Shown piece after piece: positions 16,803-29,285 of a DNA stretch of 64,000 bases. Made by a program: the position numbers and the translations under genes. The notes beneath the pieces are model-generated. The model had not been told where the DNA came from. It saw only the letters and a list, made by a program, of their open reading frames with translations, and did not search any database. How positions within the stretch are numbered: the first letter of the stretch is position 1; every line of letters starts with the position of its first letter. Source of the DNA: Candidatus Cacconaster scatequi (GTDB taxonomy: Bacteria > Bacteroidota > Bacteroidia > Bacteroidales > UBA932); assembly GCA_018065305.1 (NCBI GenBank), contig JAGHTO010000015.1, positions 62,001 through 126,000 of the forward strand. The letters are read 5' to 3'.

Positions 16803-19029
16803 ACGGTTTCTATGCGTTTTACGCTTTCCATTCCCTTTATTTTACCGAGTGATTTGATGAGATTCTTCAGGTCGTCGGTATTGTGGACGTAAAGTTCGAT
16901 GTACCCCTCGAAAATCTCGTCGTGGCTCTCGATATGGATTTTCCTCATATTCACTCCGAGGACAAGTGAAATGACACGCGTGATTTCATTGATGATTCCG
17001 ACGCGGTCTATCCCGTTGAGAGACACCTTGGCCAGATAGGACATCATGAAGTGTTTGCTCCATTTGGCTGGGACTATCCTGTGCCCCTCCTTGGAAGCAA
17101 TGTCGTTTGCTACGGGGCAACTCTTCTTGTGGATTGTCACGGTTCCATCGTCTCCAACGAATGCGACCACGCTGTCTCCGGGGATTGGTGAGCAGCAGTC
17201 GGCAATCTTGAAGGAGATGGTTCCCTTGTCCATATCTTCCTGCAGGAGGTATTCCTTCTGCTTGGACAGTTTCCCGATATTAATGAGAGGACTCAGGAGC
17301 TTGACTCCCCACATCTGGACGTTTCTCTGTTCCACATTGGTCTTGAGAACTTCGTCAAGATTCGAGAGGTCGATCAGCCCCAGGCCTATCCTGTTGTACA
17401 GGTCGTATTTGCCACCCTTTATTCCATAATAGTCTATCAGTTTCTTGACCACCCTGCTCTGTGCCACGATGCCACGTTCTTCCAGTTTGCTGTGGAGAAG
17501 TTTCATACCCTGCTGGTTCGTGACCTCGGCCGATTCGCTTTTGAGAGAGTCCAGCAGAGCGTTCCTTGCCTTTGTGGTTTTCAGAAACTCCAGATATTCA
17601 CGTTTCGGCGATCCCTTTTCGGAGGTGATGATTTCCACCTGGTCTCCGTTGCGGAGCTGATAGGAGAGAGGCTGCAGTTTCTGGTTCACCTTGGAGGCTA
17701 TCGCCTTGTTGCCTATTTGCGAGTGAACGTTGTATGCAAAGTCAAGGGCAGTGGAGCCGTATGGCAGCCTGCGGGCTTCTCCTTTCGGCGTGAAAATGAA
17801 TATGTCGTTGACAAACAGTTCGTTGTGGAATTCGTCTAGAATCTGGAGGGCGTTGGCATCGGGGTTTTCAAGAACCTCCCGTACCTGCTCCAGCCAGCGG
17901 TCTATCTCACTTTCGTCCTCGCTTGCATAGCCCTCTTCCTTATAGAGCCAGTGAGCCGCAATACCCCTTTCGGCGATTGAATTCATCCTCTCGCTGCGAA
18001 TCTGGATTTCCACCCAGTTTCCTCCGGGCCCCATTACGGTCAGGTGAAGAGCTTCGTAACCATTGGATTTCGGGGATTTGAGCCAGTCCCGGATCCGATC
18101 CGGCTTGTAACGGTACAATGCGGTTATCAGAGAGAAAATGTACCAGCACTGCTCCTGTTCGGAATGGTTCTCCAGTGGAGTGAAGATTATTCTCACCGCA
18201 TAGATGTCGAATATCTGTTCGAACGGGACATCCTTGGTGTTCATCTTTCTCCAGATGGAGTAGGGGGTCTTGAGTCTTTTGAGAATCTTGTATTTGAATC
18301 CCGCCTTGTCCAGTTCTTTCCGGATGGGTTCTATGAAGTTTTCGATTGACTCGGCTCTCTCGCTCATTATCGTATCCAGCTTGTTCTCGATTTGCCGGTA
18401 CGCTTCCGGTTCACGATACTTAAGCCAGATGTTCTCCATCTCCGATTTGATGCTGTACAATCCGAGCCTGTGTGCCAGCGGGATGAAGATATACATTGTC
18501 TCGCTGAGTATCTTGTCTCTCTTGTACTCCGGCATGAATTGGATTGTTCTGACATTGTGGAGTCTGTCGGCCAGTTTTATCAGCACTATCCTCACATCTT
18601 CGTTGAGGGTGAGCAGAATCCTCTTTGAATTTTCCGCCTGAAGACTGGGCCTGTCGCTCTTGTTGTCGTTGTCAAGGGCGGTCTTGATCTTGGTTAGCCC
18701 GTCGACGAGGGTTGCGATTTTATCACCGAACAGTCGCTGGATGTCTTCCACGGTATAGTCAGTGTCTTCCACCACGTCGTGCAGAAGGGCGGCGCAGATG
18801 GCCTTGTATCCAAGTCCTATTTCACTGACCACTATCCTTGCCACGGCTATGGGATGAAGAATGTATGGTTCTCCGGAACGTCGCCTTACATCCTTGTGGG
18901 CTTCATTGGCAAAATCGAACGCTTTCAGCACCATCTGGTACTGTGCATCGTCGGCGCATCTCTTTCTCGCAACCTCCTTGAGAGAGTCCGCTTCCCGGTA
19001 AATCAGTTTGTAGTCTTCGTCAGTAAACA

Positions 19030-19030
<1 letters not shown>
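16799..19030 (-). CDS. Bifunctional (p)ppGpp synthetase/hydrolase (RelA/SpoT)
   Basis: 743 residues. The order is HD hydrolase domain with His84-Asp85 (LLHDVVEDT), synthetase domain (TPYSIWRKM, IFDIYAVRI), TGS domain (IFTPKGEARRLP) and C-terminal ACT domain. The intact HD site indicates that it can degrade as well as make (p)ppGpp. It governs the stringent response to amino-acid or carbon starvation. The ATG at 19030 overlaps the ligA stop (TGATG); a GTG one codon earlier is less likely. Sitting in an operon with ligA and envelope/isoprenoid genes is notable. Confidence 0.96.
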
Positions 19031-21060
<2,030 letters not shown>

Positions 21061-21082
21061 ACTATATTTTATCAAAAAATCG

Positions 21083-21090
21083 TAATTTTG
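21083..21090 (+). promoter_or_regulatory. Putative -7 box of the phosphofructokinase operon
   Basis: TAATTTTG fits TAnnTTTG, 32 bp upstream of the ATG at 21123, back to back with the ligA promoter. Confidence 0.45.
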
Positions 21091-21122
21091 CGGGACAAGA
21101 AAAACCTTAATCACTATCAAAT

Positions 21123-22352
21123 ATGAAAGATTCAATCATTATCCTGACAGGTGGCGGTCCCGCTCCCGGAATGAACACAGTCGTCGGTTCTCTTACAAAA
21201 GCTTTTATCGGTGGAGGATACCGGGTTCTCGGTCTTCACGGCGGATATTCAGGCCTTTTCTCAAAGACTCCCAAATATGAGGAACTTGATTTCTTCAAGG
21301 CTGACACGATTTTCAACCGCGGCGGTTCCTATCTGATGATGAGCCGTTTCAAACCCACTGACAAGGATTTTGAGGAGAATTTCAATCTCGAACTTTTCCA
21401 GCAGAACAATATCAAGCTGCTTGTCACAGTCGGTGGCGATGACACCGCCTCTACCGCGAACAGGATTGCAAAATTCCTCGAAAGCAAGAAATATCCCATC
21501 CGCAACATCCACGTCCCCAAGACTATAGACAACGATCTTCCTCTTCCTGCAAATGCCCCGACATTCGGTTTCAATTCTGCAAAGGACGAAGGCGCCCATA
21601 TCGCCAGGACTGCTTATGAGGATGCCCGCACTTCAGGCAACTGGCTCCTCATTTCAGCGATGGGCCGTAGCGCCGGTCATCTCGCTCTCGGAATCGGTGA
21701 GGCAACCCACTGTCCTATGACCATCATTCCCGAGATGTTCAACAATACGAAGATTACCATCGACAAGATCATCAAGCTGACGATTTCCGCGATTGTGAAG
21801 CGTTCCATCCTCGGCATTCCCTACGGAACTGTCGTGGTTGCCGAAGGAGTGTTCCACGACCTTGACCCCGAAGATTTGAAGGGTACCGGAGTAAATATGA
21901 CATACGACGAACACGGTCACCCCGAATTGGGCAAGATATCCAAGGCTGTCCTTTTCAACGACATTCTTGAGAAGGAGTTCAAGAAACTCGGCATGAAGGT
22001 CAAGACCCGTCCTATCGAAATCGGTTATGACGTACGTTGTCAGGATCCCATCGCATTCGACCTCACATATTGCTCCGAACTTGCTATGGGCGCATACGAG
22101 CTGTTCAAGAAAGGCGAGACCGGATGTATGGTATATGTTGATGCCGACGGTAATGCGCATCCTCTCTACCTTCACGACCTCCAGAATGAGGAAGGAAAGA
22201 TTCCTCCCCGCAGAGTCAATATCGATGGCGGAACAGCCCGCAACTATTTCAACAACATCTGCCATTACATCACTCCCGAAGATTATCAGGCAGCGAAGGC
22301 TTTCGTTCCCGATCCGGCCGAGTATGATTTCAACAAGATTTTGAATTGGTAG
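21123..22352 (+). CDS. Pyrophosphate-dependent 6-phosphofructokinase
   Basis: Phosphorylates fructose-6-phosphate in glycolysis, reversibly if PPi is the donor. The 409-residue protein carries GGDD at 104-107, where ATP-using enzymes have GGDG, and Lys133 in PKTIDND, where they have PGTIDND. Both are the known marks of PPi specificity, so I call the PPi form; the donor remains to be shown by assay. It is cytosolic, and first in an operon with a cytosolic GH13 enzyme whose TTG start overlaps its stop, suggesting coupling of glucan breakdown to glycolysis. Confidence 0.88.
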   Translation: MKDSIIILTGGGPAPGMNTVVGSLTKAFIGGGYRVLGLHGGYSGLFSKTPKYEELDFFKADTIFNRGGSYLMMSRFKPTDKDFEENFNLELFQQNNIKLLVTVGGDDTASTANRIAKFLESKKYPIRNIHVPKTIDNDLPLPANAPTFGFNSAKDEGAHIARTAYEDARTSGNWLLISAMGRSAGHLALGIGEATHCPMTIIPEMFNNTKITIDKIIKLTISAIVKRSILGIPYGTVVVAEGVFHDLDPEDLKGTGVNMTYDEHGHPELGKISKAVLFNDILEKEFKKLGMKVKTRPIEIGYDVRCQDPIAFDLTYCSELAMGAYELFKKGETGCMVYVDADGNAHPLYLHDLQNEEGKIPPRRVNIDGGTARNYFNNICHYITPEDYQAAKAFVPDPAEYDFNKILNW

Positions 22353-23833
22353 AAGGCAAGTTCGTAATATACCAGTTGCTTGTAAGAGCCTTCGGGAGCA
22401 GAGAGTGCGTTCCCGGAGGCTCTTTCGACATCAACGGGAGCGGAAAGTTCAACGACGTTGACGAAGCTTATCTAGCCTCCCTGAAAAAAATGTCCGTCGG
22501 TGCGGTATGGTTTACCGGCGTGATTTCTCACGCGACCAGAACCGCTTTTCCCGGGATTGCCCCGAGCCATCCCTCGCTGGTCAAGGGGGAGGCGGGTTCG
22601 CCCTACGCAATCCGCGACTATTTCGATGTGGATCCGGCGCTGGCCGTGGATGTGGAGAGGAGGATGGATGAATTCTGCGCCCTAGTCGAACGCACCCACC
22701 GTGCGGGGATGAAGGTTATCATCGACTTTGTGCCCAACCACGTTGCAAGGCAATATAAGGGCTGTTTCACGGACGAAAATTTCTATCTCCTGAACGGGGA
22801 ACTCCATCTGCCGTGTGATACATCCGGAACTCCTTATGTTGAATCTCCGGCAAAGGCTACGGGCAACAACGTCTTCAGCAATTATCCGTCAGTCACTGAC
22901 TGGTACGACACCGTCAAGTTGAACTATGACAACCGTTCCACCTGGGACAAGATGCTGAACATACTTGAGTTCTGGGCTTCCAAGGGTGTCGACGGATTCC
23001 GCTGCGATATGGTTGAACTCGTGACTCCCGATTTCTTCTCTTATGCTTTCGGAACTTTGAGAGAGAGATACCCCGGACTCCTTTTCATCGCGGAGGTGTA
23101 CGGAAAAGAGAACTACAGGCGCTATTCGGATGCCGGTTTCGATTATCTGTATGACAAGTCAGGCTTCTACGACTGCCTGCGCAGAATCGTAACGGGATTC
23201 GGCTCCGCATCGGACCTGACGCGGGAGTGGCAATTTCTGGGTGACCTGCAGCCCGGGATGCTTAATTTCCTCGAAAATCACGATGAGCAGCGGCTTGCCT
23301 CCGATTTCTTTGCGGGAGATGCTTCACGTTCTTTTGCGGCGCTCTCCGTTTCGCTCCTCTTCAACACTGCTCCCTTCATGCTCTATTTCGGACAGGAATA
23401 CGGGGAGAGGGGAATGGAGGCGGAAGGTTTCAGCGGCATCGACGGAAGAACCTCGATTTTCGATTACTGCACCGTTCCGTCGGTAAGGCGTTTTCTTGAC
23501 GGCAAACTCTCCGTGACAGAGAAACGGATCCACCGTGAATATGTGTCGCTTCTCAAGACGGCTGTCCGCAATGAAGCGTTTTCAATCGGGAAGACCTACG
23601 ACCTGATGTATGTCAACCCCGCTTCGGAGCATTTCGATCCATCGCGGACTTTTGTCTGGATGCGCGGCTACGGAAGGAAAGTATTCATCATCGCCGCCAA
23701 CTTCAGTGGGCGGGAGGTGACTTCTACCGTCAATATTCCCGCGGAAGCGTATTCCTATTTTTCAGTTCCTCAAGGCCATTCGTCCTTCACTTTGACAATT
23801 GCTCCTTATGGATATTCGGTTATAAATCTTTAA
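22346..23833 (+). CDS. Cytosolic GH13 alpha-amylase-family glycosidase
   Basis: 495 residues, no signal peptide. The catalytic triad is complete: Asp221 (DGFRCDM), Glu250 (FIAEVYG) and Asp313 (ENHDEQR); DFVPNH (127-132) is conserved region I. It should act on alpha-glucans or maltodextrins inside the cell; exact specificity is unclear. The only start that keeps the first beta-strand is TTG at 22346, which overlaps the last codons of the phosphofructokinase gene; the next in-frame ATG falls after residue 45. Translational coupling through the overlap is likely. Confidence 0.85.
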   Translation: MVEGKFVIYQLLVRAFGSRECVPGGSFDINGSGKFNDVDEAYLASLKKMSVGAVWFTGVISHATRTAFPGIAPSHPSLVKGEAGSPYAIRDYFDVDPALAVDVERRMDEFCALVERTHRAGMKVIIDFVPNHVARQYKGCFTDENFYLLNGELHLPCDTSGTPYVESPAKATGNNVFSNYPSVTDWYDTVKLNYDNRSTWDKMLNILEFWASKGVDGFRCDMVELVTPDFFSYAFGTLRERYPGLLFIAEVYGKENYRRYSDAGFDYLYDKSGFYDCLRRIVTGFGSASDLTREWQFLGDLQPGMLNFLENHDEQRLASDFFAGDASRSFAALSVSLLFNTAPFMLYFGQEYGERGMEAEGFSGIDGRTSIFDYCTVPSVRRFLDGKLSVTEKRIHREYVSLLKTAVRNEAFSIGKTYDLMYVNPASEHFDPSRTFVWMRGYGRKVFIIAANFSGREVTSTVNIPAEAYSYFSVPQGHSSFTLTIAPYGYSVINL

Positions 23834-23844
23834 CTTTACGGGTT

Positions 23845-24543
23845 ATGTTGTCAAAAGCTGAGATAAAGGATATCAGGGCTCTCTCACAGAAGAAGTTCCG
23901 TGATGAGAGGAGATTGTTTGTCGTTGAAGGTGAGAAACTTGTCGCTGAGGCTCTCGCGTCCGGTCTTGAGGTGGTCAGGGTTCTGAGAATGGATGAGATA
24001 GGGCAGGAGGCGATGTCCCGCATTTCAATGCTGAGCACTCCTTCACCCGTGCTTGCGGTTGTAAGGATGCCTGAACCGGCAGCTGTTGAAGTGGATACCG
24101 CCGGACTTACCATAGCTCTCGATTCACTCCGCGATCCTGGAAATGTCGGTACCATAATCAGACTTGCAGACTGGTTCGGCATCAGAAATATGATTGCCTC
24201 AAACGATACGGTCGACATATACAACCCGAAAGTCGTTCAGGCCACGATGGGTGCAATTTTCCGTGTGAAATTCTCTTACTGTGACCTTCCTGCCGTGCTG
24301 GCAGGCGTCTACTGCCCGGTTTACGGAACCTATCTTGAGGGGGAGAACATTTATGACTCCGAGCTTTCTTCAAACGGAGTGATTATTATGGGCTCCGAGT
24401 CAAACGGCATATCCGAAAGGGTGGGGAAGTGTGTCACCCGTAAGATAACCATCCCGCCGTTTTCCAGCGGAAAAACAGTCTGCGAATCCCTGAACGTGGC
24501 CGTGGCGGCGGCCGTAATATGCAGCGAATTCAGAAGAAGATGA
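23845..24543 (+). CDS. SpoU/TrmH-family RNA 2'-O-methyltransferase
   Basis: 232 residues. An N-terminal substrate-binding region (FVVEGEKLVAEAL) is followed by a SPOUT knot domain with LDSLRDPGNVGTIIR, IIMGSESNGIS and IPPFSSGKTVCESLNVAVA, the three family motifs. It transfers a methyl group from S-adenosylmethionine to ribose in rRNA or tRNA; the target nucleotide (RlmB-like 23S rRNA or tRNA) cannot be told from sequence. It ends in an ATGA overlap with the TamL gene. Confidence 0.92.
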   Translation: MLSKAEIKDIRALSQKKFRDERRLFVVEGEKLVAEALASGLEVVRVLRMDEIGQEAMSRISMLSTPSPVLAVVRMPEPAAVEVDTAGLTIALDSLRDPGNVGTIIRLADWFGIRNMIASNDTVDIYNPKVVQATMGAIFRVKFSYCDLPAVLAGVYCPVYGTYLEGENIYDSELSSNGVIIMGSESNGISERVGKCVTRKITIPPFSSGKTVCESLNVAVAAAVICSEFRRR

Positions 24544-26705
24544 AACGTCTGCTGCCGATACTCCTTCTTGCCCTTGCAGTTGTCTCCTGCTCCACGACAC
24601 GGCGTCTTGAAGAGGGACAGCTTCGCCTTGCCGACAACAGGATAGAAATTCTCAATGACGAGAAATTCAACGGGGTTGAGCTGGAATCGTATGCCAAGCA
24701 GAAACCCGCCACCTGGACACCGGGAATATATGTCTATAACTGGAGCAGCGGAAAAGGTACGAAATGGGACAAGCTGGTCGAGAAACTCGGTCAGGCTCCC
24801 GTGGTATACGATTCCACTATGGTGAAGCCGTCTGTCCGCAGTATGCTGAACCATCTCGACTATATAGGCAGGTACAATTCGTCGATAGAAACGTCAGTAA
24901 ATGTCAAAAACAGGAAAGCCACTGTCTTCTACAGAGTGAATATGGGCAACGGATATATTGTGGACAGCATCCGCTACATTATCCCCGATGCAAGAATGGA
25001 TTCGATTTTTCTGGCTGACACTGATGAACCGATTTTGTCGAAAGGAGACATACTTTCTCAGGAATCCCTTGAGGATGAGACCGAAAGGCTTGAATCCCTT
25101 TATCGTGACAACGGCTATTTCGGCTTTTCCAAGAACAACTTCTTTTTCTACGCCGACACTTCACGGGTTCCCGGACATTGCGATCTGGTCGTCAAAATGG
25201 AGAATTTCACCCGCAATCAGGAGGATACGTCAAATGTCCGGCCCCATCGCCAATACAATATCGGTGAGGTCACGATTACAGCCAAGGAGGGATTCAAGGT
25301 AAAACGGAAGTTTCTCCAGGATCTCAACATTCTTCGGACAGGCGACCTCTACAGCCAGAAGTCAGTCAAGACAACCTACGACCGATTCTGCTCGATACCG
25401 GTATTCAATACCGTCAATATGAATATGGTCGAGGCTGATTCAACGACTGTTGACTGCAATATCTTCATATCTCCGTCAAAACTGCAATCCGTCAAGTTCA
25501 ATTTCGAGGCGTCATACAATTCGAATTCATTTTTCGGTATAGCCCCATCGATAATGTACGGGCACAAAAATATTTTCGGTTCTGGCGAAATTTTCAATAT
25601 TGGTGTCAAGGGAGATTTTCAGTTCAAGCCCAAGGACCCGGCAAAATCCACTGAATTTGCCGTGACCACCAGCCTGCGGTTCCCCCGTTTCCTCCTTCTG
25701 CCCGGCAGGCTTTTCAGGAATGAGATACCGAGTACAGACGTAAGCTTCACATATAATTTCCAAAGCCGCCCCGAATATACCAGAAATATGTTTTCCCTCA
25801 ATTACGGTTATAACTGGAGGGCAAACAGGAATCTCTACTTCCAGATATCCCCTTTGAGAGCCAGTGTGGTCAGGCTGTTCAACATCAGTGAGGAATTCCA
25901 GCGTTCTCTCAAGGATCCGTATATGAAAAATGCTTACAGCAATCACTTCGATTTGGGCGGCAGCGCTTCTCTCTATTATACGACGGATCCCTCGACAAAG
26001 CCTGAGCACAGTTATTTCTACCTGCGGTTCCAGAATAATTTTGCCGGCAATCTGCTCTCTCTGTTCAATCCTGTCATAAAGACAAACAAGGATGGTGAAC
26101 ACGTAATATGGGACATACCGTACTCGCAGTATGTCAGAAGTGAACTCTCTCTTGTTGAAACCCTCCGTTTCGGTGCGGATGACAGACTTTCTCTTGCGGG
26201 AAGAGTCCTGGTGGGGATGGGGTTTGCATACGGAAATTCAAAGACACTGCCATTCGAGCAGCTCTTCTACAGCGGTGGCGCAAACAGCCTTAGAGGTTGG
26301 CAGGCCCGCTCGGTCGGTCCCGGTGGAGCCCCGATTGACACTACATTCAAGATTTTCAGCCAAAGCGGAGATATGCGTCTTGAGGCTAATCTGGAGTTCA
26401 GGTTCCCTCTGTTCTGGAAATTCGAGGGGGCTCTTTTTGCAGACGCCGGAAACGTGTGGCTGATGAAGAAGAAAGATATGGACCCCTTGCCGGCGGATGA
26501 CAGGAGTGTTTTCGGGAAGGATTTCCTGAAATCCACGGCCTTCAGTTGGGGGCCCGGCCTGAGGCTGGATTTTGGTCTTCTTCTTGTTCGTCTGGACCTT
26601 GGCTTGAAGGAATATGATCCGGTGACAATGGATTGGAAATCTCCCGGGGACTGGTTCAGAAAAGACGGCTTCTCACTCCATTTCGGAATCGGCTATCCGT
26701 TCTAG
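24540..26705 (+). CDS. BamA/TamA-family outer-membrane assembly lipoprotein (TamL-like)
   Basis: 721 residues. Lipoprotein signal ending at VVSC, then POTRA-like repeats (roughly residues 30-300; YRDNGYFGF and YNIGEVTITAKEGFKVKRKF are typical), then a C-terminal 16-strand bacterial surface antigen barrel with a GGANSLRGW motif and terminal FGIGYPF. Lipid-anchored TamA homologues (TamL) are a described Bacteroidetes variant; they are thought to help insert outer-membrane proteins or lipids together with TamB. No tamB is adjacent here. The start ATG overlaps the methyltransferase stop; an earlier in-frame start would remove the signal peptide logic. Confidence 0.88.
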   Translation: MKRLLPILLLALAVVSCSTTRRLEEGQLRLADNRIEILNDEKFNGVELESYAKQKPATWTPGIYVYNWSSGKGTKWDKLVEKLGQAPVVYDSTMVKPSVRSMLNHLDYIGRYNSSIETSVNVKNRKATVFYRVNMGNGYIVDSIRYIIPDARMDSIFLADTDEPILSKGDILSQESLEDETERLESLYRDNGYFGFSKNNFFFYADTSRVPGHCDLVVKMENFTRNQEDTSNVRPHRQYNIGEVTITAKEGFKVKRKFLQDLNILRTGDLYSQKSVKTTYDRFCSIPVFNTVNMNMVEADSTTVDCNIFISPSKLQSVKFNFEASYNSNSFFGIAPSIMYGHKNIFGSGEIFNIGVKGDFQFKPKDPAKSTEFAVTTSLRFPRFLLLPGRLFRNEIPSTDVSFTYNFQSRPEYTRNMFSLNYGYNWRANRNLYFQISPLRASVVRLFNISEEFQRSLKDPYMKNAYSNHFDLGGSASLYYTTDPSTKPEHSYFYLRFQNNFAGNLLSLFNPVIKTNKDGEHVIWDIPYSQYVRSELSLVETLRFGADDRLSLAGRVLVGMGFAYGNSKTLPFEQLFYSGGANSLRGWQARSVGPGGAPIDTTFKIFSQSGDMRLEANLEFRFPLFWKFEGALFADAGNVWLMKKKDMDPLPADDRSVFGKDFLKSTAFSWGPGLRLDFGLLLVRLDLGLKEYDPVTMDWKSPGDWFRKDGFSLHFGIGYPF

Positions 26706-26771
26706 TTGAGCAGATGAGCCTGTGCCGTGATCATTACCGGCAAAGCGATCCAAAATTTCATTGTCTTCATA

Positions 26772-27410
26772 TCAGATTCTGTTTCCGAAAATTGCTGTTC
26801 CTATTCTGACAAGATTCGTGCCTTCCTGCACTGCAATCCTGTAGTCGGAGGTCATTCCCATCGAAACAATCCCAAGTCCTGCATTTCCGAATCTGTCTGC
26901 AAGCTGTCTCAACGCCTTGAATTCGGAATGTATCAGATTTTCGTCTCCGCTCAACGATGCCATCCCCATAAATCCTTTTATATTGATGTGCCGGAAGCGG
27001 CGGCATTCCTCCACGACCTGCGCTATTTCCGACGGAGCAAAACCCTGTTTGCTTTCTTCTCCCGAGATGTGGACCTCCAGAAGGCAATCGACGGTTCTGT
27101 CCAAGACGGATGCCTGTCTGTCCAGTTCCTCGAGAAGATGAATCGAATCTACGGACTGGATAAGATTGACGTATGGAAGAATCAACTTTATCTTGTTGGT
27201 CTGGAGATGGCCGATGAAGTGCCATTCAATGTCATTGGGCAGAACCTCTGCCTTTGCTGCCAGTTCCTGCGGACGGCTCTCTGCGAAGGCCCTTTGGCCG
27301 GCTTCGTATGCCTCCAGTATATCTTCGACGGGCTTGAATTTCGAAACTGCCACCAGTTTGACATCCGGTGGCAGTTCCATTCTTATTTCTTTAAGTCTCT
27401 CTGCAATCAT
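26772..27410 (-). CDS. YggS/PLPBP-family pyridoxal-phosphate homeostasis protein
   Basis: 212 residues from ATG 27410 (a GTG lies one codon earlier). The PLP-binding Lys24 is in VAVSKFKP; HFIGHLQTNK and GMTSDYRIAVQEGTNLVRIG are family signatures. The protein binds PLP and helps keep vitamin B6 and amino/keto-acid pools balanced; no enzymatic activity is established. It follows yidC by a few bases and converges on tamL, with 66 bp between them that hold nothing obvious. Confidence 0.95.
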   Translation of the reverse strand: MIAERLKEIRMELPPDVKLVAVSKFKPVEDILEAYEAGQRAFAESRPQELAAKAEVLPNDIEWHFIGHLQTNKIKLILPYVNLIQSVDSIHLLEELDRQASVLDRTVDCLLEVHISGEESKQGFAPSEIAQVVEECRRFRHINIKGFMGMASLSGDENLIHSEFKALRQLADRFGNAGLGIVSMGMTSDYRIAVQEGTNLVRIGTAIFGNRI

Positions 27411-27413
27411 CAC

Positions 27414-29279
27414 TTATTTTCTCCCGCCCCTGTTCTTCTGCTGTGCCTTCATCTGTTCCTGCTGTATTCTGTATGCCTCGTCCAGACGTTGGCGGAACTT
27501 CGACTTTTTGGGAGCGGCATTGGATGCTGATTTCTCTTTGATAGCCGCGTAAATCTTTTTCTCATCCACGAACCATTTTCTGATGGCCCAGTTCTGGCCA
27601 ATGGTTATCAGGTTGCTGAGCATATAATAATAGGACAGACCTGCCGAGAAATTGTTACACAATACAACCATAAAGATGGGCATGAACCAAAGTTGCATGA
27701 ATTTCATTCCGGGCATCTGTGTCGTGTTCACCTGAGTGAGGGTCATCTTTGAATAGACCCACATCGATGCTCCCATCAGAAGTGCGAACAGGGAGACGTG
27801 GTCGCCGTAAAGCGGGATATTGAAGCCGAAATTGAGAATGGAGTCATATCCGCTCAAGTCATCGGCCCACAGGAAACTCTGCTGCCTGAGCTCGAATGAG
27901 GCGGGGAAGAAGCGGAACATCGCCCACAGGATAGGGAACTGGAGCAGTACAGGCATACATCCTCCGAACATACTGACGCCCGCCTTTCTGTAGAGGTCCA
28001 TCGTGGCCTGCTGCTTCTTCATCGCATCCTCCTGCTTCGGATATCTCTCGTTGATTTTCTGAATCTCAGGCTGGAGCACCTTCATCTTGGCGGATGACTT
28101 GTATGAGCGCAGGGTCAAGGGGGAGATGACGGCTTTTATGAGAATCGTCAGAATCAGGATGATGATTCCGTAGCTTGCAATGTATTGTCTCAACCAGTTG
28201 AATACGGGGATGATGACGTAGCGGCTTATTGTGCCGATGACCTTTCCTCCAAGAGGGATAATCTTTTCGAATCCCTCTCCGAAGCTTTTCAGAGTGTAGT
28301 AGTGGTTGGGACCGAAATAGAAGCTGAAAGGTACGGTGAATGAACTGTTCCTGGGATCGATTTCAAAAGTGAGGTCGGCCTCGGACCGCATAAGATTCCT
28401 GTCAGGGTTACCTTCTTCATAGAATTTGTTGGTCAGCGTACCTCCGGTGAAATCCTGCGGTGCAACCATTATCGCGGAGAAGAACTGCTGCTGGAATCCG
28501 AACCATCTGAGGCTTGAACTGAAGGTCTCCTTTACGGCGTCCTTTCTCTGGCCGAGTGTCTTGACATTCGTGTTCGATGCGTATCTGTATGCAACGGCTG
28601 AATAATTCTTCTCATTGGTGTAACCCTTCTCAAGCCTGGGGAGGTCAACGCTCCAGTCCATTTCAATCTGATTGGTCCTCGGGTCGAGAACCTTGTCCAT
28701 CCCGACGAAATTCAAATTGTAGTCGACCAGATAACTGTCTTCCTGAAGTACGTACACAGCCTCGATGTAGGAGGTGTCGCTGAAATGGAGCCTCATTCCA
28801 AGCGTGTTCTCACCCGAATATGCAACTTTGAAATTAAGGTCGCTTGTGTTGAGCCACTGGTCGGCGTTCAATTCAAGGTCAAAACTGCTTTTTCCGGGTC
28901 TGACAAGATAGAGGGCCGTGCTGTCATAGCAGAAATAATCCTTGATAAGGACACTGTGCGGCTGGGCTCCTCTGGTGGAGACTGTAAGTGCGAGTTTGCT
29001 GTTTTCGATTGTGACGAACTCCTCGGCAGAGTTGCTGGCCTCATTTATCAGTGTGTTCTGATAAAGAGGGGCGGAGTCAGCCTGAAGGGTGTCTGTTCCG
29101 TTTGCCTCACCGACAGCATCGAATGCTTCCTTCGCCTCGACCATTGCGAGCGAATCCTGAAACTTTCTGTTGCTCTCGACCTGTTTTTCGTACTGCTTTG
29201 TGTTGTACCAACTGAATAGAAGGAGAATGACTCCTATAAGCACAAATCCTATGACGCTGCTGCTCTTTTCGCTGCTCAT
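27414..29279 (-). CDS. yidC: Membrane protein insertase YidC
   Basis: 621 residues. An N-terminal TM helix (VIGFVLIGVILLLFSWY) is followed by a large periplasmic beta-sandwich (about 60-340) and the conserved five-helix insertase core (about 355-560; SPLTLRSYKSSAKMK, GCMPVLLQFPILWAMF). The tail is basic, ending QQKNRGGRK, typical for ribosome contact. It inserts inner-membrane proteins alone or with SecYEG. Neighbours are the DUF349 gene upstream (6 bp) and yggS downstream. Confidence 0.97.
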   Translation of the reverse strand: MSSEKSSSVIGFVLIGVILLLFSWYNTKQYEKQVESNRKFQDSLAMVEAKEAFDAVGEANGTDTLQADSAPLYQNTLINEASNSAEEFVTIENSKLALTVSTRGAQPHSVLIKDYFCYDSTALYLVRPGKSSFDLELNADQWLNTSDLNFKVAYSGENTLGMRLHFSDTSYIEAVYVLQEDSYLVDYNLNFVGMDKVLDPRTNQIEMDWSVDLPRLEKGYTNEKNYSAVAYRYASNTNVKTLGQRKDAVKETFSSSLRWFGFQQQFFSAIMVAPQDFTGGTLTNKFYEEGNPDRNLMRSEADLTFEIDPRNSSFTVPFSFYFGPNHYYTLKSFGEGFEKIIPLGGKVIGTISRYVIIPVFNWLRQYIASYGIIILILTILIKAVISPLTLRSYKSSAKMKVLQPEIQKINERYPKQEDAMKKQQATMDLYRKAGVSMFGGCMPVLLQFPILWAMFRFFPASFELRQQSFLWADDLSGYDSILNFGFNIPLYGDHVSLFALLMGASMWVYSKMTLTQVNTTQMPGMKFMQLWFMPIFMVVLCNNFSAGLSYYYMLSNLITIGQNWAIRKWFVDEKKIYAAIKEKSASNAAPKKSKFRQRLDEAYRIQQEQMKAQQKNRGGRK

Positions 29280-29285
29280 TGCTCT

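Noticed and set aside
21654-22265. 203-codon minus-strand open frame
   Set aside because: Antisense to the phosphofructokinase gene with intact substrate motifs; no independent coding evidence.
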